A stretch of 6,875 nt of DNA, taken from Acidobacteriota bacterium (GTDB lineage Bacteria; Acidobacteriota; Terriglobia; UBA7540). Position 1 is the first letter of the stretch, and every line of letters begins with the position of its first letter. Both the position numbers and the translations under genes were made by a program. The notes under the pieces are model-generated. The model ran no database searches. It was not told the DNA's origin and saw only the letters and a program-made list of their open reading frames with translations. This document shows positions 6,286 through 6,875 of the stretch, in pieces. The stretch is taken from positions 1 to 6,875 of the forward strand of contig JAKAWO010000163.1 in assembly GCA_021827255.1 (NCBI GenBank), written 5' to 3'.

Positions 6286-6304
6286 GTGTTTATAAAGTAA
6301 ACAC
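6286..6304. repeat. Perfect 7-bp palindrome in AT-rich region
   Basis: GTGTTTA (6286-6292) and TAAACAC (6298-6304) flank a 5-nt spacer and are followed by TTTTT (6305-6309). The symmetry suits a dimeric regulator's operator. The T-run also makes it look like a weak + strand terminator, but no + strand gene ends upstream of it, which favours an operator or a relic. Confidence 0.4.
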
Positions 6305-6355
6305 TTTTTCATGAGGTTTAACCAAGAATTGTCTAATGTTTTTGAGTAAACTATG

Positions 6356-6361
6356 TATAAT
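6356..6361 (+). promoter_or_regulatory. Possible -10 box for the lysozyme-like gene
   Basis: TATAAT is preceded directly by TG (6354-6355). It lies 131 nt before the ATG at 6493, and transcription would start near 6368. The best -35 candidate, TTGTCT at 6329-6334, has a long 21-nt spacer. The repeats at 6391-6417 would fall in the 5' untranslated leader. Confidence 0.35.
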
Positions 6362-6390
6362 CAGTAAGTTGCGTGCTTGACAGAAAAAGT

Positions 6391-6417
6391 GTCCCAAACG
6401 TCCCCATTGTCCCATTT
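6391..6417. repeat. Three tandem imperfect 9-nt repeats (GTCCC units)
   Basis: GTCCCAAAC (6391-6399), GTCCCCATT (6400-6408) and GTCCCATTT (6409-6417) follow each other with no gap. All share GTCCC in the same phase and an A/T-rich tail. They sit in the boundary between the AT-rich core and the downstream gene. Such iterons could be a regulator's binding array or part of a dispersed repeat family. Confidence 0.4.
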
Positions 6418-6479
6418 TTGGCTGATAGGCTAGGAATGCGAGTTGAGGGACGGGGGCTGAGGCAAGGGAGCGAGGCTCG

Positions 6480-6486
6480 AAGGAGG
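6480..6486 (+). promoter_or_regulatory. Strong Shine-Dalgarno fixing the start at 6493
   Basis: AAGGAGG, a full match to the anti-Shine-Dalgarno, lies 6 nt before the ATG at 6493. It favours this start over the in-frame ATG at 6436 and over the later in-frame ATG at 6655, which has only a GGAG. Confidence 0.7.
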
Positions 6487-6492
6487 CCCGGC

Positions 6493-6875
6493 ATGGGTGG
6501 TGGCAGAGGTGTGTCTGGAGGAAGCGGGGGGTCGAGCGGAGTGACGGCCAAGGCGAGCGGGTCAGAGAGCGGGGCGAGCGGCGGCTCAAGGCTGACGAGC
6601 GGGGCGGCGGGCGGGGCGCCGTCGCGGCTGGGGCAGGTGACGGAGTTCCACCTGATGGAGCGGATTTTTGACGGTTGCGACCGGCTGATGCGCATGGCCT
6701 GCGCGTTTTCTTCCGTGCCGGTGGCATTTCTGGCGGGGCTGGTGGCGAACGAATCGGGCGGCGACGCGCGCGCCATGCGGTTTGAGCCGGCGGTTTACGA
6801 CCATCTGGCGGCGGTGGCGCAGGGAGGGCGGCCGGCTTACGGGGCGATTGGCCAGAAGGCGCTGGAGGCGGAGAT
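6493..6875 (+). CDS. Lysozyme/lytic-transglycosylase-like protein, 3'-truncated, with Gly/Ser-rich leader
   Basis: The frame stays open from the ATG at 6493 to the window edge (127 codons plus two bases), so the C-terminus is missing. Residues 2-47 are low-complexity Gly/Ser/Ala with no hydrophobic signal peptide. Residues 50-127 look folded: a helix (FHLMERIFDGCDRLMRMACAF), then VPVAFLAGLVANE-SGG with Glu87 where lysozyme-like transglycosylases keep their catalytic glutamate, then RFEPAVYDHLAAVA. The ESGG and RFEP pattern suggests peptidoglycan cleavage of the SLT or N-acetylmuramidase type, perhaps phage-derived, but this rests on short motifs only. Lack of a signal peptide would fit a phage-type lysin or another export route. 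The coding strand is strikingly G-rich. Divergent from dtd, with a very strong ribosome site. Confidence 0.6.
   Translation, partial: MGGGRGVSGGSGGSSGVTAKASGSESGASGGSRLTSGAAGGAPSRLGQVTEFHLMERIFDGCDRLMRMACAFSSVPVAFLAGLVANESGGDARAMRFEPAVYDHLAAVAQGGRPAYGAIGQKALEAE

Larger units (their letters stand above)
6165..6492. other. Divergent intergenic region, AT-rich core between dtd and the lysozyme-like gene
   Basis: This 328-bp stretch has no gene I can support. From about 6240 to 6380 it is far richer in A and T than the rest of the window, with several TTTA/TAAA tracts. It then returns to GC-rich, G-biased sequence at about 6420. It contains the putative dtd promoter, a TAAACAC palindrome (6286-6304), a TATAAT box (6356-6361), a TTGACA (6377-6382) with no matching -10, three phased 9-nt repeats (6391-6417) and the ribosome site at 6480-6486. 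The composition suggests a regulatory or recently inserted segment. Confidence 0.6.

Noticed and set aside
6377..6382. Perfect TTGACA as a -35 box
   Set aside because: No -10-like hexamer lies 16-18 nt downstream; that position is GTCCCC within the 9-nt repeats.
6391..6417. Start of a CRISPR array
   Set aside because: Units are 9 nt with no spacers and there are only three; CRISPR repeats are about 23-47 nt separated by unique spacers.
6290..6804. Several overlapping minus-strand open frames at the right end
   Set aside because: They are Pro/Arg/Ser-rich low-complexity shadows of the G-rich + strand gene that begins at 6493, which has a strong Shine-Dalgarno and a plausible domain.

Overview
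The window is bacterial, GC-rich and gene-dense. It holds seven genes, two of them cut by the window edges. The organism is probably a high-GC soil-type bacterium, and Acidobacteriota is my best guess. That guess rests on overall gene style (a DUF59-Mrp protein beside DUF971, a secreted seven-blade YVTN-type propeller, G-rich coding strands). No marker gene here proves it.

Left part (1-3845, all + strand): the 3' part of a cystathionine beta-synthase with its C-terminal CBS-domain pair; then an Mrp/ApbC-type Fe-S carrier ATPase with an N-terminal DUF59 (MIP18) domain; then, 8 nt downstream, a small DUF971 protein with cysteine motifs; then a secreted beta-propeller protein. The Mrp-DUF971 pair is the clearest functional unit. 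Its three domains, in the same order, make up the single plant plastid protein HCF101, so the two genes probably act together in Fe-S cluster handling. Cysteine synthesis just upstream is a plausible but unproven link, since cysteine is the sulfur source for clusters.

Middle (3846-5714): a 251-bp spacer holds a perfect 9-bp hairpin and a consensus TATAAT box only 8 nt before the ATG of a 514-residue protein that I cannot assign to a named family. Its C-terminus carries a PD-(D/E)XK nuclease-like pattern. An in-frame stop lies inside the TATAAT box, so this gene is very likely expressed as a leaderless mRNA. A bulged hairpin separates it from the next gene, which converges on it.

Right part (5715-6875): dtd (D-aminoacyl-tRNA deacylase) on the minus strand, then a 328-bp divergent intergenic region that is markedly AT-rich in its middle. 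That region holds palindromes, a TATAAT box and three exactly phased 9-nt repeats. After it comes the start of a + strand gene with a very strong Shine-Dalgarno site. This gene encodes a Gly/Ser-rich leader followed by what looks like a lysozyme/lytic-transglycosylase-type domain, and it runs off the right edge.

The least explained items are the 514-aa putative nuclease, the 6165-6492 intergenic region and the truncated lysozyme-like gene. No CRISPR array, tRNA, rRNA, insertion sequence or attachment site was recognised.
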